DNA of 64,000 nucleotides from Turbatrix aceti. Lineage: Eukaryota; Nematoda; Chromadorea; Rhabditida; Panagrolaimidae. Made by a program: the position numbers and the translations under genes. Position 1 is the first letter of the stretch; every line of letters starts with the position of its first letter. The notes under the pieces are model-generated. The model saw only the letters and a program-made list of their open reading frames with translations, searched no databases and had not been told where the DNA came from. Positions 44,815 through 56,715 of the stretch are shown in pieces. The stretch covers positions 4,650,001 to 4,714,000 of the forward strand of contig OZ017766.1 in NCBI GenBank assembly GCA_963969345.1, given 5' to 3'.

Positions 44815-45750
44815 ATGCGGCACCTCAGTTGTCTCATCTTCCTCCTCCTTTTCGCGCTCTCTCCACAGACGAACGCGCTTTCCCTGGGCTCGTTGTTTGA
44901 CAATTGGCTCGGATTTGCCTCGACCAACGGCGATGGCATCGCCAGTCTACCCCGGACCCCGACCATCGGCGAAGACGCAGCGACCAACAACGCGGTTGTC
45001 GAAAATGACGGCGGCGTCTTTTTGCCCGAAAACGCATCAGATGTTGTGTCCTCACCTGAACCCCAAGAATCTACCGCTGAGCCGACCACAGAAACCCCCA
45101 GCCCCAGCCCGGTGACATCCGACGAAGAATCGAGTACCACAACTTCTTCGGCGGAAACAAATGAACCCAGCACCACTGAAATTCCGACTCTGGAGCCTAC
45201 AAATCAGCTGGGAGACGGTGTAGAAAGTTCTTCGACGATTGGACAACTCGGCGATGAAGTCGAGCTTGTTTCTGACCCTGTTGATGGAACTGTGACGATC
45301 AGCAGTCCGGTGGAAGCTACTGACGCTGCTTCTGATGCCACGGAGAGCCCGGAGTTCGTTCCTGACGAAAAGAGCCCGGAAACCGTCCCTTATGTTGCCG
45401 GTTCAACAGAATCTACTGTTTCTGCTCCCGAAGCGTCCGACATCGTCGAGGGTTCCGGCGAAGAAAACCCTGCACCCCCGACCACCGATGCTCCCCTTTC
45501 TGGACCCGCAGACATCGACTCCGAGCTGCAAGTCGAGCAGCTCCTCACGCAGCCCCCTACCTGGACCACAACTCTCGAGGACATCATCACCTCGGCGCCT
45601 CCCTCCTGGCAGTCGTCGTCCACAACGCAACGAGCCCCTGGTTGGTTTTCTTTCTTCAAGCTGCAGCTTGCTGGCTGCGGGGGAGGGAGTCATATTCATC
45701 GGAAACGCACGTACCTCAGCCTTGTCCGGAGCGTTCGATCGCGATCATAG
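44815..45750 (+). CDS. Secreted Ser/Thr-rich protein or alternative perlecan 5' exon
   Basis: ATG at 44,815; the longer frame starts at a TTG. Signal peptide RHLSCLIFLLLFALSPQTNA, then about 250 residues rich in Ser, Thr, Glu and Pro with no cysteine, mucin-like. It contains VEGSGEE (near 45,455), a Ser-Gly flanked by acids, the classic heparan-sulfate attachment context, as in domain I of vertebrate perlecan. Read straight, the frame stops at 45,750. A good 5' splice site (G|GTTGGT) at 45,640/45,641 would end the exon in phase 1, the same phase as the SEA exon set downstream. It may therefore be a separate one-exon gene, or an alternative first exon joining the lustrin exon at 48,042. It cannot join the SEA exon itself: an in-frame TAA stands at 46,884. 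Confidence 0.6.
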   Translation: MRHLSCLIFLLLFALSPQTNALSLGSLFDNWLGFASTNGDGIASLPRTPTIGEDAATNNAVVENDGGVFLPENASDVVSSPEPQESTAEPTTETPSPSPVTSDEESSTTTSSAETNEPSTTEIPTLEPTNQLGDGVESSSTIGQLGDEVELVSDPVDGTVTISSPVEATDAASDATESPEFVPDEKSPETVPYVAGSTESTVSAPEASDIVEGSGEENPAPPTTDAPLSGPADIDSELQVEQLLTQPPTWTTTLEDIITSAPPSWQSSSTTQRAPGWFSFFKLQLAGCGGGSHIHRKRTYLSLVRSVRSRS

Positions 45751-46889
45751 CAAGCATTTCCAAATAAGCAACTGTCGGGTACGGAGGCAGGCGGGCAGGC
45801 AGATAGATCTATTTACACGTTCTCGCAAGAGTCGACGCATCAATCGCGGTGCGAAAAAGGGCCGAGACCAGCAATGACCCCTGACGGAAAAAATCGGAGA
45901 TTGCGCATCCCTTTTCCCTCGGCGTCGAAGCTGCGGCCATTGTTTGCGATCTCGCATCCGACGGCTGACTCACGTCTGGGGTTGTGTCGTTGATGGTTGC
46001 GTCACCTGCCGGGTCCAGTGAGGCTGAATGCAGCTTCTTATACTTTTTTTTTGGCAACAACAAAAAACCTGGACTGTTTGGAGTCTACGTTTTTTTTTAT
46101 TAGTCTTCGCTCTCGTGCTCGTGCTTCGGAGCGATACGGAGCAACGTGCGACGCCCGAGAGAGAGAGATAAGTTTCCCGCCTAGCTCAGTTTTTGTTTAA
46201 TCAAGAGCGGTGCTAATAACCATACAAATCCGTGATAAGAAGGCGGAAGGCGCCGCCAAAACTTCTGCTTGTGGTGTTCCTGGTGGGGGGAGGGGAGACG
46301 AACTTTCAGCACGTGAGTCACCTGGCCCAGCGGCGAGTGTTAAAAGCTTTTGGTGGTTTGCCTCACTGTAAGCCAGCTAGCGCCCTTCAAATTTGTCGGT
46401 GATTTGATTTTTGTGCACGCACCTGGCTCCTGGGCCCCTCCCTTTTTCTAGCACCGTGTTGTCTTTGTATCTGATCCAAAATCAAAGTCAAAGTTGCTCC
46501 GTGAACCGGATCAGGCGGGATCCGTGTTGTAAAGTTGGTTGCTGTTTGTAAACGTCCAGGCCCAGGTCCAGGGCGGTCAGCTTGAGCCCCTCTCTGTCCC
46601 CTGTCCTCCAGGCGCTGTTGCTGCTTGACCGATAAGCTACAGCTGCTTCAGCCGCACCCCTGCGCGAAGATGAGAGGCGGTGGTTACTGGCGGGGGTTGC
46701 TGCGCGTTCCTTCCCCCTCTGCGTGCACTTTTTAGCAACAGCAACATCAACCAGGTCGGAGGGTGCTGCTCACCTTGCTCATCACCGTCTGCCCCGTCGC
46801 GTAATCGTGCTAGCCTGACTGAGTTTACGTGCGCCTTGTCCCCAAGACTGTCTCATCCAAATCTTATCTCTAGTCCCGTCCCGTAAACG
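45751..46889. other. Region between Ser/Thr-rich exon and SEA exon
   Basis: No supportable coding sequence. A 3' splice site (ATCTCTAG, ending 46,873) lies 16 nt before the SEA-exon ATG and could accept a spliced leader or 5'UTR exon. Confidence 0.5.
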
Positions 46890-49800
46890 ATGGCACTGCC
46901 TGCCGTTCTGGCGCTCATCGCCGTCGTCTACCGGGTCTCGCTCAACCTCCCCGACCTTCCCTACTCGGCGGGTCTCCGGGACCCGCATTCACCTGGCTTC
47001 ACGGATGCCGCGCAGCAGGTCGTCGACGCCGTTGATTACCTGCTCAAGCCTCTGCCGGGATTCCACAACACGACTGTCTACAACTTCAGGTATATTACCG
47101 TCAACAACCAATTTCCCACCTGCAACGTCCGTTTCAGGTACCAGCAGGTCGTAGGCACGATGGTGACGTTCGACGTCGTCTCCAGCGCGCCGAAGGAGAA
47201 ACAGGCCGTGCGGAGACTCTTCGACGAAGCCCTCCAGTCCGGCCACATGGGCTGGCTCGCGGTTGCTCCCGAGGGTTTCGAGTTCCATCCGATTTCAGGT
47301 GAGGTGACGACTGCTTGCTCGGTGTCACCGATCCATCCTTGCTTGCCCTTTAGCTTGCAGGGAGGGGGCGCTATTCCGCAAAATATCCCCCCTACCGTCT
47401 TCTTGACTTTGCACAAAAATGCGTAATGCATAATGCGTAGTCGCGCTCGCTCTCCAAGTCTCTCTAAACAGTCCCCCTGTCTCAAATCTGTCAGGGTAGG
47501 CGACGGATTTACGTGTAACGCGAGCCCCCCAATGCTAATCGCATTACCATTACTAAATTGCTAAATCGAGTAGCAAGCACCCATCTGCAACACTGCCGTT
47601 GTTGACAGAAATCAAATCGGTTTCGCTAGCGCGAAGAGTCGCTAAGTAGGGGCACCTGAGCCTGAGGGGTTCAACACCCTCTCAACCGTTCGTTCCCCTT
47701 CCACGTACCCGTACAAGAGCGGCGGCGGCGGTGGCGGCGGCGATCGCTGACATCAGAGGTCCGCTCTACGCTTTACGACCCCTCCCACGCAGACCGGCAA
47801 AGAAAGTGCTGCGAGCGCGGCTTGCTTTGTGGCCAGCCAGCCTGCAGGGGTCAAAAGAAATCCCGACGATAAAATTGCACCTGCCCGGACAAGGAGAGGT
47901 GCTCGCTCACTCGAAATAGAGAGCTAACAGGATTTATTACAAAAATAATTCGATTTTTGTAATTTTTGTAATGCAAGCATGAAAAAAAGGGACACTGTTT
48001 TCCAGAAGCACAAAAGTCATCTAACTCTTTTGTAATTTCAGTAAATCTCACGTCAGATGGCAAAATCGATTTTGCTTCACTCGCCCGACCCACAGTTTCC
48101 TGTCCCGACGGCAGCGTACCTGAATACAGCCTGTAAGTATTGTTCGGGGTTGTAACTTACAAGTGTTGCAAAAGTTGCTGCGCAGCGATGGTTTCGATTT
48201 ACCGATTCATTCGCCTCGGCCTCGGTGGTGTCAGTCACCCAAATCCACTGTTTTTTATGTCTTTTGTGCACAAAAAAAAGTTATTTGTGAAGCACTTTTT
48301 TTTCAACCGCTGCGTCGAGACGTGTGTCAAAGCAAGCTCGGTTTGATTCCGCTTTGTTTTGTCGCTGCGGTGTCCCGGTTTTTTATCCCGGTGATTTCGA
48401 GAAAAGTGCATTTTTATATGCACTTGAAAGAAGCCACGCCAGGGTCGCACGGGGACCGCCGGTGGGTCGGGGGTCGACGGCGGCTGGGGTAAGCGCAAAA
48501 TCAAACGACGACGAAGAGGACGCGCGGCCTCCCGTGAGGTTGCATTCCTGAGCAATGGTTTTCTGGATATTTTCGGCAGTCGCGTGGAAGGCAAACATAG
48601 CAAAACATGGGATATTCATGAAATTATTGCATGCAATATGCGGTTGAAAAAAATGCAGGTTTGCAAACTGTGGCTTTCGAAGCGATTGAATACAGTAATC
48701 ATGTCGTGCGCAGCATTCGTTTCAAAACCACTCAATTCTTACATTCCACTTTTTTTTCAGACACGGTTCTACCTATTGCTGGAGCCATTCAGTGTGCCCG
48801 ACCGGAACGGCCTGTGTCCAGTCGCAGTGCTGCAAGACAACCCGTGAGTTCGGATATTTCGATTCCACCTTTTTTTTCTTTGCTTGGTTTTTTTTTGTTT
48901 CGCTTCGTGACTAATCACTCGTGGCTGCTTTGTGGACACTTTTTCTCTCTCTCTATTTAAGTTGCCTTGTGGCGTGGATTTCTTCTTCAGTTTTTTTTTC
49001 TTCAGCGCCCTCGTCACCACGCCACTGTCAGCCCTCGGAATGGGAGTGCGGGGACGGCACCTGTTTGCGCTGGTCGCGCAGGTGTGATTCTTCGCCCGAC
49101 TGCCACGATGGGAGTGACGAGATGCTCTGCTCCGGTAATGCACTTTTTATTTTGCCTTGGTTGTCTTTAACTCCCGCGTGAACCCATAACCCCGCCCAGA
49201 ATCAGCGCTGTTTGAGCTTTTCTTGAGATGAGGAGAGCCGTCGCTCGACCTCCATGGCCACCTGCATGTAGAAGTAGCCGATCGTGATGAGCAGGAAGAA
49301 AGGCCAGCGCAGAGTCCACGTTTCCTCCCAGAAAATGCGTTGCACAAACATTTGTCCGACAGCGCTGCCGCCTAGGAAGTAGAAATTGGAGTATAGGCCA
49401 ACGGCGAAGCAAACGATCTGCAACCAGCCGAGGATGCGCCGGAAGTTGACGTCTGTGATGCGCTTTTCTCGCCAGATCTGCACGGATGACAGCGAGTAGA
49501 GCCCTTTCGCGGAGTACTCCAGGAAGAGCTCGACTATGTTCAGCCCGATCCACACCTGTAAGAGTTCTTGAAAAACTAGGCCGAATTTCTGGGGTGAAAA
49601 CATACCAGGTTGTGGTGGTGGAAGCCGTGCCAGATGAGGACAAAAGTGTAACTTGCGAGAACGCCAAAGATCTTTCTGGTCACCGAAAACGTCGGCTGGC
49701 AGATCGGGATGAAGATGTACCGCTTGAAGTAGGAGTAGAGCCCTCGGTCAAAGCCGCGCCAGATTTTGGAGTACAGCGCGACGCGTGCGATGCAGATTGG

Positions 49801-52683
49801 CCCCTCAGGCGGGGTCATGTTGTCCAGGCGGGCGAACGCGGCCTGGAAGCCAAAGATGACGACGTACTTGAGGTGGAAGAACGAGCCCAAGGCCATGCCA
49901 AGGGTCACAAACTCGTCCTTGCGCAGGGAGGCGGCGAAACGACCGTCAGCGAGGATTGCCTCGAAGTAGAAGAAGTAGAGCATGCCCTCCGTCACGATCC
50001 ACCACAGAACGATGCGTCCCGCAAACTGTACGATAGAACGCCAGTTTCTGGGACGCTGGGTTCTTTCTCGGAGCTGTGCTTCGAATTCTGGGTAGACGAC
50101 GATGAGCGAGATCTGATAGGGCTGGTAGAAGGCGTAGAAGAGCATCCGGGTGATCAATTCGCGGATTGAGGCCCCCCGGAGCTCGGGAACGGTGTCCTGA
50201 CTCCACTCCAGGCAGAAAGAGATGTACGATAGCAGAGTGTAGCTGCCGAAGAGCAGGACAAGGAAGGGATCGTCGCATGCGGCTGTCGGATTGTTCATCA
50301 CGACGTAGAGAATCGGAAGGGACGCCAGCCATACCGCGTGCCAGGATCGCAGCTTCCAGGTGACCAGGAAAATGAGTGCGCCCTGGGCGAGTGAGATGGC
50401 CACCAGCTGGGGCGTATAGATGATTGCGCTCGCTACCACTGAATATCCGATGACGCAGTAGCGCCAGGCTTCGTAGGGGAGCAGTTTTTCGCCGACGTTG
50501 AAGATGACCGAGTGGAGCACGAGAAAAGGCAGCAGGTTGAACGCGTGTGGTCGCCAACGGGCCCACTCCCAGTTCGTGTCATCCTGAAAAAAAGTAGGTA
50601 GGTGCGTCGGCGCGGGATAGATTCTCTCACCCTGAATCGCTGACCAAAGAACGGAAGGTCGTGAACACTCGCAAAGTGACCAAAAGTGAAGTTGAACCGC
50701 TGGCTCGCCGAATAAACGCACCACCAGGCGTACGCAATGGCCCCGATGACCACCGCATAGCACAGGTGAATTTCAGGTAGCGCGGGATAGGTGAAAAGCG
50801 GCTTTCGTGGCTTGTGTGGCTTCGGGCCACCACCGGATGAGGGGACCGACGACGACTGACTCATCGATCAATCTGCAGGCACACTGGCGCCGAACGGGTG
50901 CATGAGACGTCCTCCGTCGTCGTCGTCTTCTTCTTTTTCTTCGTGGATTGGATCGCTGCCGCGCAATCGATTGGGACGGGGGGACACAACACGCACGGCG
51001 TGAGACTACGCAGAGTCGCCACTGGATGACCCAGAAAAGGGAGGAGGCGCGCAAACACAAAACGTGCGATCATCCCCTGGGATGGATGCGCATGAACCGC
51101 AGACCAGACCTGTCTGCGCACGGGCGGGCGGGCGGGTGTCCCTTTCAGGCAATTGACCGCACGTAACGCCACTTACACCGCATACAGGTGGAAGGGGAAG
51201 GGATCAGAGATGTTACCGTAAACAAAGAAAAGTTCGTGCAAGGAACCCCTAACAAGTAACAACCGCGCGCAGGCGCTAACGCAGAAGCTAACGACACAGA
51301 AACACTCGATTTGGTTGACACACACACACAAAACACATTTTTTTCCTTATTTGGGAATCTAACAGATGAGTTCTTCAGGCAATGAGAAACGCTCAATTGG
51401 CCACTGTCCTTCTGGAGAATTCCAGTGCGACTCCGGCGAATGCATTCCGAGCGCACAGGAGTGCAATCGGGAGTACGATTGCCGCGATGGATCGGATGAA
51501 ACCAAATGCGGTGAGAAAATGACTGCAAAAACAAAAAAACTCGTTTTTTACTTTGCTTTAGATTATTTCGTACAGGCCAGAGAGCAGCATCACTCCCAGA
51601 ACGGTGGTCATCATCACCACCGTGAACACGCTGCCACCGAAGTCCAGCACCGCCAACACATAGACTGCGGCGAGGAAGAATATCGCTGCCCCAGCGACGG
51701 TCGCTGCATTCACTACGAAAAGTTATGCGACGGCGTTCGCGACTGTGAAGACGCGGCCGACGAACAGCGCTGTGCTCAGGATCATGATAACGATGTCGAG
51801 CTCTCGCCCCTTCAATTCCAACAGCATCCCGAAGAAGTCGAGATCCGGCCCGCGTCTGCTGCAAGCTCCAGATGCGCTGCCGACGAGTTTGAATGCACGA
51901 ATGGACAGTGCGTGCTTCTCTCCGACAAATGCAACCGAAAATACGACTGCCAGGATGGATCGGACGAAACGACCTGCGATTATTTCAAGCACGCTTCTGC
52001 TGCCCGCGTCAGCTCCTCCGGAGACGAGCCCTCGCACCCGGCTATCACTCCCGGAGAAGCGGAGCGCGAGCGGCATCTCCGCGAACGCGAACGACTTCTC
52101 GCCGAACGCGAACGCGAAGAACGCAGACGCGAAGCCGAGGAACGGCACAGAGAAGAGGAAGAGCGCCGTCGCGAATCCCAGCAGCATCCAGCCACCTCTC
52201 CCACCGATGCCGAACGAGAACGCCATCTTCGCGAGCGTGAAAGACTTCTCGCTGAACGGGAGCACGAAGAACGGCGTCGAGAAGCAGAAGAACGACGCCG
52301 GGAGGAAGAAGAACGCCGCCGCGAAGCCGAAGAAGCCAGACGAGAGCAGGACCGTCCCCAAGTGGTTTGTTTGGCACTTTTTATGTTTTAAAAAAATGCA
52401 GCATGCTTTTAGGAAGTCTTCAACGGCGACAACCACCTGCCAGAGGTCACCTTCAAGGAGGACGACTACGAAGACGACGGCAACTGCCTTGACCACGAAT
52501 TTCTCTGCAACACCGGCGAGTGCATCGACAAGCGCCGCGTCTGCGACACGCGCGCCGACTGCATCGATGGATCCGACGAGCGCGACTGCCAGGGCCACTA
52601 CGAACAGGCCAGGGCCCAACCTGCCGCCGATCCATGGGCTCACCTCCGGGCTACGACGACAGTGCCGCCGCCCCCACAACCAG
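46890..52683 (+). CDS. SEA - lustrin Cys-rich - 5x LDLRa - charged helix: perlecan-like N-terminal module
   Basis: Exons: 46890-47089, 47138-47298, 48042-48132, 48761-48843, 49006-49134, 51379-51510, 51562-52361 and 52413-52683; phases agree throughout. Order: short hydrophobic start (ALPAVLALIAVVY), SEA domain (about 13-120, LPYSAGLRDPHSPGFTDAAQ), a lustrin-type Cys module (SCPDGSVPEYSLHGSTYCW, CPTGTACVQSQCC), one LDLRa, three more LDLRa (CRDGSDETKC, CEDAADEQRC, CQDGSDETTC), a Glu/Arg helix of two 50-aa repeats, and a fifth LDLRa (CIDGSDERDC). It ends in a TTTVPPPPQP linker with an open phase-1 donor at 52,684. All LDLRa carry the calcium-binding DxSDE-type motif except one with DAADE. SEA plus LDLRa before Ig is perlecan's order. 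The next phase-1 exon is the Ig exon at 57,251, so these exons may be the 5' half of a long unc-52 transcript. Read-through would stop at 52,812. An HHAT-type gene lies in the fifth intron on the other strand. Confidence 0.78.
49202..50864 (-). CDS. HHAT-type MBOAT acyltransferase, 521 aa, nested in an intron
   Basis: Three exons: 50864-50631, 50583-49606 and 49555-49202 (1566 nt), phase 0. Multi-pass membrane protein with about ten hydrophobic segments. The MBOAT signature region CIARVALYSKIWRGFDRGLY is followed by YFKRYIFIPIC and the catalytic-histidine context FVLIWHGFHHHN, closest to HHAT/Rasp (Hedgehog acyltransferase) and its Gup1 relatives. Known role of HHAT: palmitoylation of the N-terminal cysteine of Hedgehog proteins in the ER. 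Nematodes lack canonical Hedgehog but have Hedgehog-related proteins, so the substrate is open. The conserved histidine of IWHG is present, so it should be active. The gene lies wholly within the 49,135-51,378 intron of the SEA/LDLRa exon set, on the opposite strand. Confidence 0.88.
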
Positions 52684-55600
52684 GTCAGTTTGCAGGTTTT
52701 TGGGGTTCCGGGAAAAAAAACGAAGGCAGCAGCCTCTGTGCATCTTCAACAGCTCAGCATTCTTCCATTCTTCTGGGTACCATCGGGCTTATCAGCCTGA
52801 TAGGCGAAAAATAGCAGCATTGTTGTCATATTTGCTATCGCTCAGTTTACTTTACCAGGGGGCGGTTGGTTTTTGTTTTGCGTCACGTCTCATGCTTCGG
52901 TCTTGGTCTGAAAGCACCTGCTTCGACGTCCGCTTTCGGCAGCGGCCCCTGACTTGATTCGTCATTCCGCGTCTTCATCGTTTCTCGGCGATCATCTTTG
53001 CCGGGGGGTGACGGGTCTCGACTCTTCTCCGTCGGAATGCAGGCCCCATTCGCCTCGCCTGGCCGCAGGGGGTCAGCGTGTTTCTTTGTTTCGCCTGCAG
53101 TTGCAATGGGCGTAGTCCCGTACTTTCTACGTGTTTGTCAAGTGCTTTTTTTGTTGTTGCTTTGTTTTGTTTTTGCTCGGGTCTAAAATTATTGACAGCA
53201 GCGTGGTCCCCCTGGCGTTTATCAAACCAAGAAGGTGTCTTCCTCTCTCTTCCTCCCGCTGTGGCAGCTTGCACGCACCGGGATTTATTTCCATGACCAG
53301 ACTTTTGCTGCTGGGGTAAAAACAAACAAAGCGCGTCTGGTTGGTTTCTTTTTTCGGTCATCCGTCAAGTTTAGTTGCATGTGTTCGAATTCTGGAAAAT
53401 CACAGGTGTGCTTGCGTAAGAAGGACCGCTTCTTTTCCCACTCAGCCAAGCTGCAACGTGATTACGAACGAAGGCGAGAAGCAATAATGACCATAATTAA
53501 TTAAGGACCCGTTGGCAAAATCCAGGAGGGGGGGAGATCGGCGGCTGACCTGACTGCCGGGCCAGCCAGTTGTCTGTGCAGGTGTGTTCCTTCCCCCTGG
53601 GCAGGATGAGATTGGCAGCGAGTGTTTACCTGCCAGGGCCGTTGATTTGAAGCAATCAATTAATTAGCGGTGATGCAGGGGCGATGGTTGATGGCTTTAT
53701 GCTCTTCTCCCGGCTGGCTATTACCTTTGCTGCCAGCGCCAGCACATGGCGTTCCTTTTGTTTTTGCCGGGTTTCGAGAAAATTGCCGCGTTCGTCTTCC
53801 TGCCCATCCCTGTCCATCAGGGAGTGTGACAAGTTGGGCAGAACACATCCCGGCACTCTTGACGCGGCGCTGACGGGTTTCACACCTACACCTGTGCGAC
53901 CTACCTTTTCCGGGCCTTATTTTTGTTGTTTTTGTTGTTGATAGCAGTTTTGTTGCGTTTTGGGACACACTTATGCCCTTCTCATCCCCCGCTGTGCGAT
54001 TGATTTGAAAAATGCAAATTTGATCACTTTATGCAACTTTTTTTACGAATTGAACAAAATTTTCCATGTTTTTTTCCTTTGACTACACGCGCCTGGGAAT
54101 ACATAGGACAAGTGCGCCGTTAACGATCACGATCGCTTTATTGGTGAGGGTGAGCCACGGCAGGCTGAGCGGCCCGTCCGGGCCCCTAAGCAATGCACCA
54201 GCGCAGGGACCGATCGAGTACAGGCGGCCTAGGAGGGAGGAATATGCGCTAACGTCAATCCAGCGTGCGCGAGTGCTTGAAAGTTTACCCGTGCTTTTAC
54301 TGCCGCCAACGAATGTCGACGTCGACGTCAATGCTTGTTCCTTCGTGTCTGCGTAAAATTTCAGTCAATCATTTTTCCCTTTTTTTGACCCGTTTCGACG
54401 AAACGCAAGCAAATGCAGGTTCTTTTTGCGTTGCGTCGTTCGTTCTGCTGTACATTTTCGATCCGAGGAAAGAATCGTGATTCACGTCTCCAGATTGACG
54501 TTTCCGTTCTCTGCTTGACCGTCAGGAGCATTCAAGTAGGCAGAAGGTGCGAAATTATTGAAAAAAATGGCTCCGATCGGAAGCACCACCACCGCACCGT
54601 TTTTCCTGTTTTCTATGGTTTTATCAGTCGTCGTCGTCGTTGTCGTTGGGTGATGGGAAAGTGCTCTCGGCTGGGCGTTGTCGTCGACGAGTCATCCCTG
54701 TCTTTCTTATTTTCCTTCCCGATCCAACTATCCGGCGCTTGATTCGATCTGATAGCCCCTGGGGACGGTTCCCTTCGTTTCTTCGTTCCTTCGCCAACGG
54801 TGCAACTAACTATTCGGAGACCGTGTGTCTAGTCTGTCTCTCGAAGGGAGGTTTTTGTGGGCGCGAGAGAGGTTGAATGAGAGGGAGTATCTCCTTCCTC
54901 TGCTAACTTTAGCCTCTCACGCAAACCGAGCTCCTCTCGACGAGAGCAAGCTGGTTTTCCAACTTGACTTGGGAAGAATTTTTTTTTTATTTTATTCAAA
55001 GCGGTTTGCTTGCAGTCAGTCTGGCGCGCTTTTGATAGCAGCGATTCGCTTACAATACATATTTTTTACACCTAGGTGCTTTCATCCGGGGCCGACGATG
55101 TGTGATGTGTGCTTTTAATTTTTTTTTTCTGCATTTGCAAATTCTATTCCGGCTACAAGAATTTGTTTACCGATCCAATTCGATCCGCTTGTTGCTTGTT
55201 TTCTTCCCGGAGGCGGCCCCGGTGGCTGTATCGCGTCCGTCGCTGACTCACTCGCTTTTTCCCCCCTGATTGCCCAATTTATAATGTGCCCCTGCTTACT
55301 TGTGTCACTTCTGGTGATTGTGGTGCAGCACCACCTTCGTGAAGAAGAAGAAAGATGTCACCGGTTGCCGTCTTTTTTTTCTCCCAAGCAGCAAACGTCC
55401 AAGATGGGTGTTTGTAAAGGGGGAGGGTTCGGCCCCGCCTCCGGCCCCATTTTTTTTGGATCTATCTTTAAAACGAATTTTTTGCCATAAGACCTCTAGG
55501 GCCCTGAGGGCGCTTGTCATGAATTTGGACGCTGTATCTTAATGTTATGAGGGTTGTAATAATTTTACGGCAACAAACATATGTGTCCCATTGCCGAAAT

Positions 55601-56715
55601 AAATGAATTGAACCTGGCCGCTTGATTTTGATTGAACGCGTCGCGGAGCTGATGTGAGTAGTTAGCTTTATTGCCCGCTTATTTTTTTAATAATTTAAAA
55701 AAATTTGGGCCCTATTTCGTTTGTTCGTTCGTACATACCTTCGTGCGTTCCGGTAGATAGATGACTCTGTCAGATTTTTGTTTATCTTTCGTCAACAGTG
55801 CACGCCTTCTTGTTTTTTTGGAGAGAACGCCGCCAGTGATAAGGTCATTAGCGGGGACGAAAAAAAATGCAACACTACCTGGGCATAAAAGGTGCATTGT
55901 GTTCGGGCTCGGCTGTCAGCAACAGCATCAGCGGTGGTTGTTGCGGCGGCGGTGATGGTGGCGGCGACGATTAGATGACACTTTTGACGGCGTGTTACGA
56001 TACACGATCGTTTATGCGTTTTCAAGGTTATGCATGACTGCGTGATAATTATTGTTTGTAACTGATTGACTGACTGCGGAACGGTAAGGCGGGAGTAATC
56101 GATGTCCGATGGCGGTAAAACCCGCTGCCACCGCCATCAGCGCCCGCCCGCTAATTCCCGATTCGGCAGCAGCGCAATCAATCGACCGAAAAAAGGTGCA
56201 AAGCGATGATGCGCGGGAGGGGAGGGGATGGGCATGGTTGCCGCGGGCAAAGGGAGAAGTGTGCTGTTGTGCGTCGGAATGAATGCGCAATCAGCAGGAG
56301 GGGATGGACGGGGACTGTTCGAATCCGCGGCGGTTTTTCTTTCGACTGACGTGATAATTAGCCTGGGAGTTTTTGTGTACGTCGGCCATCGACGGATGGC
56401 TCATCTCTCGGATGCCATCTTTTTACCAATTTTTTTGCCACAACAATTTCTTTTTGGGTGCGAGCGAGCGAGCAAGAAAGTGTTTATCGCGATGGAATGC
56501 GTGTTGTTTGTTGCTGGGGGCCTTTTCTTACTCTGACGACTTACGTACTCGGTAACCTACCTACCTGTTAATTGATGATGAGCCCCCCCTTTTCTTTTCT
56601 TGTCTTTGTTTGTCGCTTTGTTTATTTCCGAATACCGCAATCATCGCCACCGCTGATAACGTGTTTTTGCCCAGTTTTTTTGTAATAAACTTTGCCAAGG
56701 GCTCCATTTTGCAGC
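52684..56715 (+). other. 4 kb between LDLRa exon 5 and the internal unc-52 start
   Basis: Intron of the long perlecan form, or intergenic if the two exon sets are separate genes. Immediately after 52,683 an open stretch reads to a TAG at 52,812 (intron-retained end). The 3' part (about 55.1-56.7 kb) should contain the promoter of the short unc-52 form, with an AATAAA near 56,683 and a U-rich acceptor just before 56,715. No other coding sequence is supportable. Confidence 0.5.

Noticed and set aside
46874..46889. Splicing of the Ser/Thr-rich exon (donor 45,640) directly onto the SEA exon
   Set aside because: In the SEA reading frame a TAA stands at 46,884-46,886, and the available phase gives a nonsense frame. 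The SEA exon must start at its own ATG.
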